The notes under the pieces are model-generated. The model saw only the letters and a program-made list of their open reading frames with translations. It searched no databases and had not been told where the DNA came from. Shown in pieces: positions 36,468 to 45,363 of a stretch of DNA of 64,000 nt. This DNA comes from Streptomyces sp. NBC_00190 (GTDB taxonomy: Bacteria > Actinomycetota > Actinomycetes > Streptomycetales > Streptomycetaceae): positions 5,518,001 to 5,582,000 of the forward strand of contig NZ_CP108131.1 of the NCBI RefSeq assembly GCF_036203305.1, written 5' to 3'. Positions within the stretch are counted from its first letter, which is position 1, and the number at the start of each line of letters is the position of its first letter. The translations under genes and the position numbers were made by a program.

Positions 36468-36727
36468 AAACGGATCCATGCGGGCCGCCTCCCGGGCGGT
36501 TCCGCGTCTCAGATAGTAGGAAGTCCGAGTAATTGCGGAGACATACAGCGGGACCTGCCCTAGCTTTGTAGAAGCCGAACGTCTCGCCGATCAGGCGAAT
36601 GGCGGTCGAGAGCGCGCGCCCCGGGCAGGCAACCCCTGCCGCGCACCGCTCCCCGCCTCTTCCGGCGCCTTGAAGGAACCCCTCATCCGTGGCTTCGCCA
36701 CGCCGTGATCTCAAGGAGTCGATCCAC

Positions 36728-36859
36728 ATGACCCCCACCACCGCTGCCGTCCGCCGCGTCCGCCACTCCTCCACCGCCGACGCCGACCGCAAGAACGCCG
36801 CCGCAGCCCTCCAGAGGGCTCTCGACCGCCGTGACAACGGCGGCTCGACCGGCCGCTGA
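36728..36859 (+). CDS. Small basic protein (43 aa) upstream of leuB
   Basis: A 43-residue gene starting [15 protein letters not shown], with AAGGAG nine bases before the ATG and strongly G/C-biased third positions. It is Arg/Ala-rich with a probable helix ([20 protein letters not shown]) and a Gly/Ser tail. It ends 91 bases before leuB. I know no function. The good ribosome site and codon bias make it a likely real small protein rather than noise. A 6-bp hairpin with a 3-base loop (36688-36702) sits just ahead of the ribosome site. Confidence 0.6.
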   Translation: MTPTTAAVRRVRHSSTADADRKNAAAALQRALDRRDNGGSTGR

Positions 36860-36950
36860 CCACCGTCCGCCCCGGACATGTTGCGTCCCCGTTGGTCCGA
36901 ATGCTGGACGTAATATGTCTGAGGGCTGGGACACGGAGTACGGTTTCGCC

Positions 36951-37991
36951 ATGTCGACCAGCATCAATCTCGCAGTGATCCCCGGTGATGGCATCGGCCA
37001 GGAAGTCGTGGCTCAGGGACTCAAGGTCCTTACCGCGGTCCTGCCCCAGGATGTGAAGCTGGAGACCAAGCAATACGACCTCGGTGCCCAGCGCTGGCAC
37101 CGCACCGGTGAGACCCTCCCGGACGCGGAGCTCGAAGCGCTGAAGCACCACGACGCGATCCTGCTGGGCGCCATCGGCGACCCGTCGGTCCCGTCGGGCG
37201 TCCTGGAGCGCGGGCTGCTGCTCAAGCTCCGCTTCGCCTTCGACCACTTCATCAACCTGCGCCCGTCGAAGCTCTTCCCCAACACGGCCACCCCGCTGGC
37301 CGGCCGTCCGGAGATCGACTTCGTCGTGGTCCGCGAGGGCACCGAAGGCCCGTACACAGGCAACGGCGGCTCGCTGCGCACCGGCACCCCGGCCGAGGTG
37401 GCCACCGAGGTCAGCCTCAACACCGCGTACGGCGTGGAGCGCGTGGTCCGTGACGCCTACGAGCGGGCCAACGCCCGGCCCCGCAAGAAGCTGACGCTGG
37501 TCCACAAGAACAACGTCCTCGTGTACGCCGGTCACCTGTGGAAGAACATCTTCGACAAGGTCGGCCAGGAGTACCCCGGGGTCAGCACCGACTACCTGCA
37601 CGTCGACGCCGCGACGATCTTCTTCGTCACCCAGCCCGAGCGCTTCGACGTCATCGTCACGGACAACCTCTTCGGTGACATCCTCACCGACCTGGCCGCC
37701 GCCGTGACCGGCGGAATCGGCCTGGCCGCCTCCGGGAACATCAACCCGACCGGCGCCTTCCCGTCCATGTTCGAGCCCGTCCACGGCTCGGCCCCGGACA
37801 TCGCCGGCACCGGCAAGGCCGACCCGACCGCGACGATCCTCTCGGTCGCCCTCCTGCTGCGCCACCTCGGCTACGAGGCCGAGGCCGGCCGCATCGAGGA
37901 CGCGGTCTCCGCCGACCTCGCGGAGCGGGACGGCACCTTCCGCTCCACCGACGCCATCGGCGACGCCCTCGCCGCGCGCGTAGCCGGCTGA
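36951..37991 (+). CDS. leuB: 3-Isopropylmalate dehydrogenase
   Basis: A 346-residue enzyme of the short actinobacterial LeuB type, catalysing NAD-dependent oxidative decarboxylation of 3-isopropylmalate in leucine synthesis. Motifs: [14 protein letters not shown] (about 7-20), substrate arginines in [25 protein letters not shown] (catalytic Lys region), [21 protein letters not shown] (metal-binding Asp) and [12 protein letters not shown]. No Shine-Dalgarno is visible, but TACGGT ends seven bases before the ATG, so the message is probably leaderless. ilvE follows after a terminator. Confidence 0.95.
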   Translation: MSTSINLAVIPGDGIGQEVVAQGLKVLTAVLPQDVKLETKQYDLGAQRWHRTGETLPDAELEALKHHDAILLGAIGDPSVPSGVLERGLLLKLRFAFDHFINLRPSKLFPNTATPLAGRPEIDFVVVREGTEGPYTGNGGSLRTGTPAEVATEVSLNTAYGVERVVRDAYERANARPRKKLTLVHKNNVLVYAGHLWKNIFDKVGQEYPGVSTDYLHVDAATIFFVTQPERFDVIVTDNLFGDILTDLAAAVTGGIGLAASGNINPTGAFPSMFEPVHGSAPDIAGTGKADPTATILSVALLLRHLGYEAEAGRIEDAVSADLAERDGTFRSTDAIGDALAARVAG

Positions 37992-38010
37992 CCCGGCAGC
38001 GCACCTCAGG

Positions 38011-38044
38011 AAGCCGTCGGGTCGGATAGGGGACCCGGCGGCTT
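38011..38044 (+). terminator. Terminator after leuB
   Basis: AAGCCGTCGGGTC (38011-38023) pairs with GACCCGGCGGCTT (38032-38044; one G-T pair) around an eight-base loop, followed by TCC. It lies 19 bases after the leuB stop and separates it from ilvE, for which GATAAT near 38119 is a possible -10. Confidence 0.8.
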
Positions 38045-38217
38045 TCCCTGTGCGGCCCCGGGTGCCACCATCTCCCCTGGGCCGCAACCCCCCGCTTCTC
38101 CGAAGACCCCGTGCGCGCGATAATCGAACGCGAGGCCGCGGAATGCGGGGAAGCTCGGACGTCCTAGTACGCCGTGAGCGCGGTCCGCCATACACAACTG
38201 GTGAAGGACAAGCACTC

Positions 38218-39303
38218 ATGACGACGCCCACGATCGAGCTCAAGCCCTCCTCGAACCCGCTGTCCGACGCGGAGCGCGAGGCGATCCTGGCCAGCCCCGG
38301 CTTCGGCCGCCACTTCACCGACCACATGGTGACGATCAAGTGGACCGAGGGTCGCGGCTGGCACGATGCCGAGCTGGTCCCGTACGCGCCCCTGGCGATC
38401 GACCCGGCGAACATGACGCTGCACTACGCGCAGACGATCTTCGAGGGTCTCAAGGCCTACCGCCAGCCCGACGGCACCGTCGCCACCTTCCGGCCCGAGG
38501 CGAACGCCGAGCGCTTCCAGGCCTCCGCCCGCCGCATGGCGATGCCGGAGCTGCCGGTGGACCTGTTCATCGACGCCTGCGACGCGCTCGTCACGCAGGA
38601 CCGCGCCTGGGTCCCGGACTCCGGCGAAGCCTCCCTGTACCTGCGGCCGTTCATGTTCGCCTCCGAGGTCGGCCTGGGCGTCCGCCCGGCCAACGAGTTC
38701 CTCTTCATCGTCATCGCCTCGCCCGCCGGCGCGTACTTCCCCGGTGGCGTCAAGCCCGTCTCCGTCTGGCTCTCCGAGGAGTACGTCCGCGCCGTCAAGG
38801 GCGGCACCGGCGCCGCCAAGACCGGCGGCAACTACGCGGCCTCCCTCGTCGCCCAGGCCCAGGCCGCCTCGCACGGCTGCGACCAGGTGGTCTGGCTCGA
38901 CGCCGTCGAGCACCGCTGGATCGAGGAGATGGGCGGGATGAACCTGTACTTCGTGTACGGCGACCGCATCGTCACCCCGGAGCTCACCGGCTCGCTGCTG
39001 CCCGGCATCACCCGCGACTCCCTCCTCACCATCGCCCGCGACCTCGGCTACACCGCCGAGGAGGGCCGCCTGACCACCGAGGACTGGGAGCGCGACAACG
39101 CGAACGGCACCCTCACCGAGGTGTTCGCCTGTGGCACCGCCGCCGTCATCACCCCGGTCGGCTCCGTCAAGTCCGAGCGCGCCAACTGGACCCAGGGTGA
39201 CGGCCAGCCGGGCCAGGTCACCATGCGCCTGCGCAAGGCCCTGCTGGAACTCCAGACCGGCCACGCGGCCGACTCCCACGGCTGGATGCACCCGCTGGGC
39301 TGA
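38218..39303 (+). CDS. ilvE: Branched-chain amino acid aminotransferase
   Basis: A 361-residue PLP enzyme (fold type IV, IlvE group II) that transaminates the keto acids of Val, Leu and Ile with glutamate. The PLP lysine is in [13 protein letters not shown] near residue 201. PLP and substrate sites are [19 protein letters not shown] (about 67-85), [10 protein letters not shown], and the C-terminal [20 protein letters not shown]. The ATG has GAAGGA at a suitable distance. The frame is open further upstream (to 38050), but codon use there is not coding-like apart from the last few codons. Confidence 0.94.
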   Translation: MTTPTIELKPSSNPLSDAEREAILASPGFGRHFTDHMVTIKWTEGRGWHDAELVPYAPLAIDPANMTLHYAQTIFEGLKAYRQPDGTVATFRPEANAERFQASARRMAMPELPVDLFIDACDALVTQDRAWVPDSGEASLYLRPFMFASEVGLGVRPANEFLFIVIASPAGAYFPGGVKPVSVWLSEEYVRAVKGGTGAAKTGGNYAASLVAQAQAASHGCDQVVWLDAVEHRWIEEMGGMNLYFVYGDRIVTPELTGSLLPGITRDSLLTIARDLGYTAEEGRLTTEDWERDNANGTLTEVFACGTAAVITPVGSVKSERANWTQGDGQPGQVTMRLRKALLELQTGHAADSHGWMHPLG

Positions 39304-39312
39304 CCGAGCCCG

Positions 39313-39378
39313 CGCCCCGTACGTACGAAGGCCCGCGCCCCCGGAGAGGGGGGCGCGGGCCTTCGTGCGTACGGGGCG
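39313..39378. terminator. Very long hairpin terminator, ilvE / permease
   Basis: A 30-bp stem (39313-39342 with 39349-39378; one G-T pair) around a six-base loop fills almost the whole 77-base gap between the convergent ilvE and NCS1 permease genes. Both transcripts can use it. Confidence 0.88.
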
Positions 39379-39380
39379 GC

Positions 39381-40808
39381 TCAGGCGGCCGCGGCCGCGG
39401 GCTCCGGCTCCTCGGCGGGGACCGCCGCCGGCGCGGTGCGGGCGGTCAGGGCCGTGTAGACCAGCCCGCCGGTCAGGCCGGAGAGGACGAATGAGCAGTC
39501 CACGCCGCCGGTCAGGGCGAGCAGCGGGCCCTCGTAGAAGGGGGTGGTCACGGCGAGCAGGCCGGCACCCGCGCCGATGGCCCAGGAAGCGGTGGCGGCC
39601 ACGTTCCAGCCGCCGCGGTACCAGTAGGCCCCGCCGACCGAGCGGCGGTTGAAGACCTGCAGGGCGTCGGCGTCGTACTGCCCGCGGCAGCGCACGTAGC
39701 CGATCAGGGTGATCACGGCCCACGGGGTGCCGATCGCGGTCAGCAGCAGGACGAAGGAGGTCATCGCCGACTGCACGTCCCACTCGAAGGAGCCGACGAA
39801 CACGAAGGCGGTGGCGACGGCCGCGGCGATCACGGTGGCCGTGGTGCGGGTGGCCCTGGGGACGATCGCGTCGAGGTCGAGGCCCATGGAGTAGAGCATC
39901 AGGCCGGCGTTGCCCACCGAGCCGGCCGCGGCGGCCGCGAGCAGCGGCACCAGGTACCAGAACGGGGCGGCGTCGACGAGCGGCCCGGCGTACTCGGCGC
40001 CGGCCTTGGCGGCGAGCGCGGTGTAGGTGCCGAAGAGCTGCGGAATCAGCAGACCGGCCAGCAGGCCGAGGCCGGTGGCCCAGAACACCTTGCGCGAGCT
40101 GTGCCTGCGCGGGGAGATGTAGCGCGTGTAGTCACCCAGGAGGGTGATGAAGGCGACGGGGCCGCTGAGCCCGGCGGCGACGGCGGCGAGCAGCCAGGTC
40201 GGCCAGAAGGAGCCGAGCAGGTACGGGGTGTCCGGCGGCGCGGCGGTGGTGAAGTCCGGCGCGTAGGCGAAGAGGCCGACACCCAGCAGGACCACCATGC
40301 CGATGGACAGGATCTTGCTCATGCGCAGCAGCAGCCGGTAGCCGAAGACGGCCCCGACGACGGTGCACGCGGCGAGTGCTCCGTACATCACGGCCCGCCA
40401 TACGCCGGTGTCCGGCAGCCCGGTGAGCCGGGACAGGACCCCGACCATCACGTCGCCGCCGATCCACAGGGTCAGCGCGGTGTAGCCGAGGGAGAGCAGC
40501 AGGCCGACCACCGAGCCGACGAGGCGGCCGCGGACGCCGAACTGCGCGCCGCTGGAGGTGGAGAGGTTGGTGGCGGTCCGCAGGGAGACCAGCGCCAGCG
40601 GCGCGGTGACGGCGATGCCGACGATCGTGCCGGTCACGATGGCGGTGACCGAGGGCCACAGGCCCAGTCCGAAGGACGGGGGAAGCCAGCCGAACACGAT
40701 CACGCCGAGGCAGAGGTTGGAGCCGAGCAGGATCGAGATCAGGTCACGAGGACCGCTCGTCCGCTCCTCCTCGGGGATGGTGTCGACTCCGCGCTGTTCG
40801 ATGGGCAT
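39381..40808 (-). CDS. NCS1-family permease (cytosine/allantoin/purine type)
   Basis: A 475-residue transporter from ATG 40808 with GGGAGT upstream. About 12 hydrophobic spans and the NCS1 landmarks are present: a start region LGSNLCLGVIVFGWLPPSFG (TM1), SLRTATNLSTSSGAQFGVRG (TM2-3, the RY/STG region), GDYTRYISPRR (about 245-255), and DADALQVFNRRSVGGAYWYR. NCS1 proteins import nucleobases, allantoin, hydantoins or related ureido compounds. It is divergent from ureAB, and two related inverted repeats sit between, so I infer joint control and that its substrate feeds the urease-like enzyme. Confidence 0.88.
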   Translation of the reverse strand: MPIEQRGVDTIPEEERTSGPRDLISILLGSNLCLGVIVFGWLPPSFGLGLWPSVTAIVTGTIVGIAVTAPLALVSLRTATNLSTSSGAQFGVRGRLVGSVVGLLLSLGYTALTLWIGGDVMVGVLSRLTGLPDTGVWRAVMYGALAACTVVGAVFGYRLLLRMSKILSIGMVVLLGVGLFAYAPDFTTAAPPDTPYLLGSFWPTWLLAAVAAGLSGPVAFITLLGDYTRYISPRRHSSRKVFWATGLGLLAGLLIPQLFGTYTALAAKAGAEYAGPLVDAAPFWYLVPLLAAAAAGSVGNAGLMLYSMGLDLDAIVPRATRTTATVIAAAVATAFVFVGSFEWDVQSAMTSFVLLLTAIGTPWAVITLIGYVRCRGQYDADALQVFNRRSVGGAYWYRGGWNVAATASWAIGAGAGLLAVTTPFYEGPLLALTGGVDCSFVLSGLTGGLVYTALTARTAPAAVPAEEPEPAAAAA

Positions 40809-40849
40809 AAGGGGACTCCCTTGGCAGGGCGGGGGTGGGTTGCGCAATG

Positions 40850-40866
40850 TTTGAGCGACACTCAAT
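40850..40866. promoter_or_regulatory. Inverted repeat 1 of permease/ureAB region
   Basis: TTTGAGCGACACTCAAT, a GAG-N5-CTC core with A/T flanks, about 42 bases upstream of the permease start. It matches the second repeat at 40918-40936 in core and spacer length, as expected for two operators of one regulator. Confidence 0.55.
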
Positions 40867-40917
40867 GTGGCCTAAGCCCTGGTGCCAGGTCAATGATTCC
40901 TTGCGAACGAATGAAGA

Positions 40918-40936
40918 GTTAGAGTGATGCTCTAAC
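40918..40936. promoter_or_regulatory. Inverted repeat 2 of permease/ureAB region
   Basis: GTTAGAGTGATGCTCTAAC is a perfect 7-bp inverted repeat around five bases, about 28 bases upstream of the ureAB start. It shares the TTnGAG-N5-CTC core with repeat 1, and the two centres are about 69 bp apart. The TetR protein encoded at the end of this cluster is the best candidate to bind both. Confidence 0.6.
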
Positions 40937-40964
40937 CCATCGACTCAAGAGGTGGTGGATCGGC

Positions 40965-41678
40965 GTGCGGCTGACCCCTACGGAGCGCGACCGGCTGCTG
41001 CTCCGCAGCGCTGCGGAACTGGCCAGGGCCCGACGGGCCCGGGGCCTGAAGCTCAACGTCCCGGAGGCCACCGCTTTGATCGCGGACACGGTCTGCGAGG
41101 CCGCGCGCGACGGCAAGCGGCTCGCGGAGGCCATCGAGGAGGCCCGCGGCGTGCTGGGCCCCGACGACGTCCTGCCCGGCGTGGCCGACGTGGTCACCGA
41201 GGTGCACGTGGAGGCCGTCTTCGACGACGGCTCCCGGCTCGCGGTGGTCTCGTCCCCCGTACGGGGCGCCGTACCGCTCGGCCACGACGCCCCCGGAGCG
41301 GTGGTCCCCGGGCCGGGCGTCCCCCAGCCGGAGCCGGTGTTGCACCTGCGTGTGCGCAACACCGCCGCCGTACCGGTGAGCGTCACCTCCCACTTCCACT
41401 TCTTCGAGGCCAACCCGCGCCTCGACTTCGACCGCGCCGCCGCCTACGGCATGCGGCTGTGCGTCCCGGCCGGCTCGTCCGTACGGTTCGACCCGCACGG
41501 CGAGGGCGAGGTCGGTCTGGTGCCGATCGGCGGCGACCGGATCGCCATCGGCTTCGCCGGCCTGGTGGACGGGCCGCTGGACGCGCCCGGCGCGAAGGAC
41601 GAGGCCCTGCGCCGGGCCGCCGCCTGCGGCTACGTCGGCGTACGTGACACCACCGGTAGCGAAGGAGCACAGGCGTGA
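40965..41678 (+). CDS. ureAB: Urease gamma-beta fusion subunit (orphan urease)
   Basis: A 237-residue fusion of the two small urease subunits. Residues 1-100 are the gamma subunit (MRLTPTERDRLLLRSAAELA, GLKLNVPEATALIADTV, DDVLPGVADVVTEVHVEA) and residues about 105-237 the beta subunit, with the marker TSHFHFFEANPRLDFDRAAA. Helicobacter UreA has the same fusion, but most Streptomyces also carry a separate complete ure operon. Its GTG-initiated partner ureC overlaps the stop by four bases (GTGA), implying coupled translation. No ureD/E/F/G accessory genes are in the window, so nickel loading would depend on genes elsewhere, or not occur. Confidence 0.9.
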   Translation: MRLTPTERDRLLLRSAAELARARRARGLKLNVPEATALIADTVCEAARDGKRLAEAIEEARGVLGPDDVLPGVADVVTEVHVEAVFDDGSRLAVVSSPVRGAVPLGHDAPGAVVPGPGVPQPEPVLHLRVRNTAAVPVSVTSHFHFFEANPRLDFDRAAAYGMRLCVPAGSSVRFDPHGEGEVGLVPIGGDRIAIGFAGLVDGPLDAPGAKDEALRRAAACGYVGVRDTTGSEGAQA

Positions 41679-43408
41679 GCCGCCAGACCCCCCACAGCGA
41701 TCACTGCGCGCCCGGCAGCCGGCACATCGACCCGCACGAGTACGCCTCCGTCTTCGGCCCCCGCGCGGGCGACCGGGTGCGGCTCGGCGACTCGGGGCTC
41801 ACCGTGCGGGTGGAGTCCGACGCCCAGAAGCCCGGCGACGAGTTCCTGGCCGGCTTCGGCAAGACCGCCCGCGACGGCCTGCACCTGAAGGCCGCCGCCG
41901 TCCGCGAGACCTGCGACGTCGTCATCAGCAACGTGCTGGTCATCGACGCCGTCCTCGGCATCCGCAAGGTCTCCGTCGGCATCCGCGAGGGCCGCATCCA
42001 CGCGATCGGCCGGGCCGGCAACCCGGACACCCTCGACGGGGTCGACGTCATCGTCGGCACGGGCACGAGCATCGTCTCCGGCGAGGGCCTGATCGCCACC
42101 GCCGGCGCCGTCGACACCCACGTGCACCTGCTCTCCCCGCGCGTCATGGAGGCCTCGCTCGCCGCGGGCGTCACCACGATCATCGGCCAGGAGTTCGGCC
42201 CGGTGTGGGGCGTCGGCGTCAACTCCCCCTGGGCCCTGCGCCACGCCTTCAACGCCTTCGACGCCTGGCCCGTCAACATCGGCTTCCTCGCCCGCGGTTC
42301 GTCCTCGGACGCGGCCCCGCTGGTCGAGGCCCTGGCCGAGGGCGGCGCGTCCGGCTTCAAGGTCCACGAGGACATGGGCGCGCACACCCGGGCCCTGGAC
42401 ACCGCCCTGCGGGTGGCCGAGGAGCACGACGTGCAGGTCGCCCTGCACAGCGACGGCCTCAACGAATGCCTCTCCGTCGAGGACACCCTGCGGGTGCTGG
42501 ACGGCCGCACCATCCACGCCTTCCACATCGAGGGCTGCGGCGGCGGCCACGTCCCGAACGTCCTGAAGATGGCGGGCGTGCCGAACGTCATCGGCTCCTC
42601 CACCAACCCCACCCTGCCCTTCGGCCGGGACGCGGTCGCCGAGCACTACGGCATGATCGTCTCCGTCCACGACCTCAAGCCGGACCTTCCCGGCGACGCC
42701 GCCATGGCCCGCGACCGGATCCGCGCGGGCACCATGGGCGCGGAGGACGTGCTGCACGACCTGGGCGCGATCGGCATCACCTCCTCCGACGCCCAGGGCA
42801 TGGGCCGCGCCGGCGAGACCATCCGCCGCACCTTCGCCATGGCCGCCAAGATGAAGGGCGAGCTGGGTCCGCTGGCCGGCGACGGCGAGGGCGACGACAA
42901 TGCCCGCGTCCTGCGCTACATGGCCAAGCTGACCATCAACCCGGCCATCGCCCACGGCCTGGCCCATGAGATCGGCTCCATCGAGGTCGGCAAGCTCGCC
43001 GACATCGTCCTGTGGCGCCCGCAGTTCTTCGGCGCCAAGCCGCAGCTGGTCCTCAAGTCCGGCTTCCCGGCGTACGGGGTCACCGGCGACCCCAACGCCG
43101 CCACCGACACCTGTGAACCGCTGGTCCTCGGACCGCAGTTCGGCTCGTACGGGGCCGCCGCGGCCGACATCTCCGTCGCCTTCGTCTCCGCCGCGGCGGC
43201 CGCGCTCGGCTCCGACGAGATGCCGACCCGCCGACGCCGGGTGGCCGTCCGCGGCACCCGGGGCATCGGTCCGAAGGACCTGCTCCTCAACTCCCGGGTG
43301 GGCGCGGTCGATGTGGACGCGCGCAGCGGCCTGGTCTCCCTCGACGGGGAACCGCTGCGCTCCGAAGCCGCCGAGTCGGTCTCCCTCAACCGCCTGTACT
43401 TCCTGTAG
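41675..43408 (+). CDS. ureC: Urease alpha-like subunit with altered active-site flap
   Basis: A 577-residue UreC homologue. Nickel ligands are all present: His pair in AVDTHVHLLSP, the carbamylated Lys and His in GFKVHEDMG, His in VALHSDGLNE, His in FHIEGCGGGH, and Asp in TSSDAQGMGR. The flap differs from ordinary urease: CHHLDP reads VHDLKP, keeping the catalytic His but replacing the flap Cys and the following His. HEDWG reads HEDMG, and the segment after LNE is diverged. The metal centre should form if maturation proteins are supplied. Substrate choice may differ from urea. It forms an operon with ureAB and, 29 bases later, agmatine deiminase. Confidence 0.88.
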   Translation: MSRQTPHSDHCAPGSRHIDPHEYASVFGPRAGDRVRLGDSGLTVRVESDAQKPGDEFLAGFGKTARDGLHLKAAAVRETCDVVISNVLVIDAVLGIRKVSVGIREGRIHAIGRAGNPDTLDGVDVIVGTGTSIVSGEGLIATAGAVDTHVHLLSPRVMEASLAAGVTTIIGQEFGPVWGVGVNSPWALRHAFNAFDAWPVNIGFLARGSSSDAAPLVEALAEGGASGFKVHEDMGAHTRALDTALRVAEEHDVQVALHSDGLNECLSVEDTLRVLDGRTIHAFHIEGCGGGHVPNVLKMAGVPNVIGSSTNPTLPFGRDAVAEHYGMIVSVHDLKPDLPGDAAMARDRIRAGTMGAEDVLHDLGAIGITSSDAQGMGRAGETIRRTFAMAAKMKGELGPLAGDGEGDDNARVLRYMAKLTINPAIAHGLAHEIGSIEVGKLADIVLWRPQFFGAKPQLVLKSGFPAYGVTGDPNAATDTCEPLVLGPQFGSYGAAAADISVAFVSAAAAALGSDEMPTRRRRVAVRGTRGIGPKDLLLNSRVGAVDVDARSGLVSLDGEPLRSEAAESVSLNRLYFL

Positions 43409-43437
43409 GACAGCAGAGCCCCTAAGGACCCCCTGCC

Positions 43438-44472
43438 ATGACCAAGCCCGCCGACCACGGATTCCGGATGCCCGCCGAGTGGATGCCCCACGAGCGCACC
43501 TGGATGGCCTGGCCCAGCCCCAACCCCACCTTCACCAACGAGCAGGAGCTCGCCGAGGCCCGCGAGGCCTGGGGCGCCGTGGCCCGCGCGGTCCGCTCGT
43601 ACGAGCCCGTGACCCTGGTCGTCTCGCCCGGTGACGCCGAGAGCGCCCGCGGACACGTCGGCGACGACGTGCAGATCGTCGAGCGCGAGCTCGACGACGC
43701 CTGGATGCGCGACATCGGCCCGACCTTCGTCACCAACGACGCCGGTGAGCTGGCCGCGGTCGACTGGACCTTCAACGGCTGGGGCGCCCAGGAGTGGGCC
43801 CGCTGGGACCACGACTCGAAGATCGCCCGGGCCGTCTCCGACCTGGCCGGCACCCGTACCTACAGCACCGCACTCGTCAACGAGGGCGGCGCGATCCACG
43901 TCGACGGCGAGGGCACCGTGCTCCTCACCGACACCGTGCAGCTCGGCGAGGGCCGCAACCCCGGCTGGACCCGCCAGCAGGTGGAGGCCGAGATCCACGC
44001 CCACCTGGGCACCGCGAAGGCGATCTGGCTCCCGTACGGCCTGGCCGGCGACTACGGCACCTACGGCACCCAGGGCCACGTGGACATCGTCGCCGCCTTC
44101 GCCCGCCCCGGCGTGGTCATGGTGCACACGCAGCCCGACCCGGCCCACCCGGACCACGAGCGCTGCAAGACCATCGCCGCCATCCTGCGGGCGTCCACCG
44201 ACGCCCGGGGCCGGCAGCTGGAGGTCGTGGAGGTCCCGGCGCCGACCGTGCTGGAGGAGGGCGGGGAGTGGGTGGACTACTCGTACATCAACCACTACCT
44301 GTGCAACGGCGGTGTCGTGCTGTGCTCCTTCGACGACCCGCGCGACGAGGAGGCCGCCGAGATCTTCCGCGGACTGTTCCCGGAGCGGACCGTGACACTC
44401 GTTGACGCACGTACGATTTTCGCCGGGGGTGGCGGAATCCACTGCATCACCCAGCAGCAGCCGAAGGTCTGA
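43438..44472 (+). CDS. aguA: Agmatine deiminase
   Basis: A 344-residue enzyme of the guanidino-group modifying superfamily that turns agmatine into N-carbamoylputrescine plus ammonia. Typical motifs: RMPAEWMPHERTWMAWPSPN (about 10-29), DDAWMRDIGPTF (about 81-92), NEGGAIHVDGEGT, GTQGHVDIVAAFARPG (catalytic His), and the catalytic Cys in AGGGGIHCITQQQP near residue 335. AAGGA lies upstream of the ATG. The usual next enzyme, N-carbamoylputrescine amidohydrolase (AguB, nitrilase type), is not in the window. The gene instead sits behind the urease-like pair, which also hydrolyses ureido-type bonds. Confidence 0.92.
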   Translation: MTKPADHGFRMPAEWMPHERTWMAWPSPNPTFTNEQELAEAREAWGAVARAVRSYEPVTLVVSPGDAESARGHVGDDVQIVERELDDAWMRDIGPTFVTNDAGELAAVDWTFNGWGAQEWARWDHDSKIARAVSDLAGTRTYSTALVNEGGAIHVDGEGTVLLTDTVQLGEGRNPGWTRQQVEAEIHAHLGTAKAIWLPYGLAGDYGTYGTQGHVDIVAAFARPGVVMVHTQPDPAHPDHERCKTIAAILRASTDARGRQLEVVEVPAPTVLEEGGEWVDYSYINHYLCNGGVVLCSFDDPRDEEAAEIFRGLFPERTVTLVDARTIFAGGGGIHCITQQQPKV

Positions 44473-44514
44473 CCGACAAGACCGGCGGCGGACGGACGGA
44501 CGAGGAGTGGGCCC

Positions 44515-45135
44515 ATGGTGGCGGGTGGAGTACCGGTACGGGCGGCGCGCAAGAACGCGCCCCCGCGCGAGGACGTACTCGTCGCCGCCATGGCCACGAT
44601 CGCCGAGCGGGGCCTGGAAGGCCTGACCATGGCAGGTCTGGGCCGTGAGGTCGGCATGAGCAGCGGCCACCTCCTCTACTACTTCCGCAGCAAGGACGAG
44701 CTCCTGCTGCAGACCTTGGAGTGGAGCGAGGCGGAACTGGGCACCGAGCGGCGGGCCCTGCTGTCCCGGCGCGGCCCGGTGGCCGAGCGGCTGCGGGCGT
44801 ACGTCGACCTGTACGTGCCCACGCAGGCCCGCGACCCGCACTGGACGCTGTGGCTGGAGGTCTGGAACCGCTCCCAGAACGCCGGCCCGCAGGAGCGCGA
44901 CCGCCAGGCGGCCATCGAGGGCGCCTGGCACCGCGACCTGGTGGCGCTGCTCGCGGAGGGCATCTCGCGCGGTGAGTTCCGCCCGGTGGACCCCGACCGG
45001 GTGGCGGCCCGCATCCGGGCCCTGCTGGACGGGTTCAGCATCCAACTGGCGGTCGGTCTGCCGACGGTGAACCGCGAGGAGATCCTGGACCACGTCCGGG
45101 AGTTCCTCGACGAGACCCTCACCCCCCGGCCGTAG
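44515..45135 (+). CDS. TetR family regulator (BetI-like)
   Basis: A 206-residue regulator with GAGGAG eight bases before the ATG. The HTH lies at about 20-66 (VLVAAMATIAERGLEGLTMA, GLGREVGMSSGHLLYYFRSK), and a BetI-type C-terminal domain follows (RDPHWTLWLEVWNRSQN, ILDHVREFLDETL). It follows aguA by 42 bases on the same strand, so it probably belongs to the ureAB-ureC-aguA operon and autoregulates it together with the permease. The paired inverted repeats at 40850-40936 are its likely sites. The ligand may be an amine or a ureido compound. Confidence 0.85.
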   Translation: MVAGGVPVRAARKNAPPREDVLVAAMATIAERGLEGLTMAGLGREVGMSSGHLLYYFRSKDELLLQTLEWSEAELGTERRALLSRRGPVAERLRAYVDLYVPTQARDPHWTLWLEVWNRSQNAGPQERDRQAAIEGAWHRDLVALLAEGISRGEFRPVDPDRVAARIRALLDGFSIQLAVGLPTVNREEILDHVREFLDETLTPRP

Positions 45136-45268
45136 CCCCGGCGATGGCGCCGTACGCGGCCGGGGGACCGGCACCATCCGGCGGGCGGGCGGGCCGTGCC
45201 CGCATGCTGAGATCCGTGTCCACGCGCTGCGGGCGTTGTGGCACACTGCGAGCGTGCCTGCTCAGCTC

Positions 45269-45310
45269 ATGATTATCGCCAGCAGCGCGCCGGTCCCCAG
45301 TGGCCGCTGA
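45269..45310 (+). CDS. cimA leader peptide (13 aa)
   Basis: The peptide reads MIIASSAPVPSGR and ends in TGA. Two consecutive isoleucine codons directly after the start, followed by a downstream hairpin and terminator before citramalate synthase, indicate attenuation by isoleucyl-tRNA supply. The last codons and stop form one arm of a 9-bp hairpin (45300-45308 with 45332-45340). No Shine-Dalgarno of note precedes it. I infer its role from position and composition. Confidence 0.75.
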   Translation: MIIASSAPVPSGR

Positions 45311-45363
45311 ACCGTGGAAGAACTTCGCGGAAGCGGCCACCGTGCCTCAGACCCGCGCGCAGA

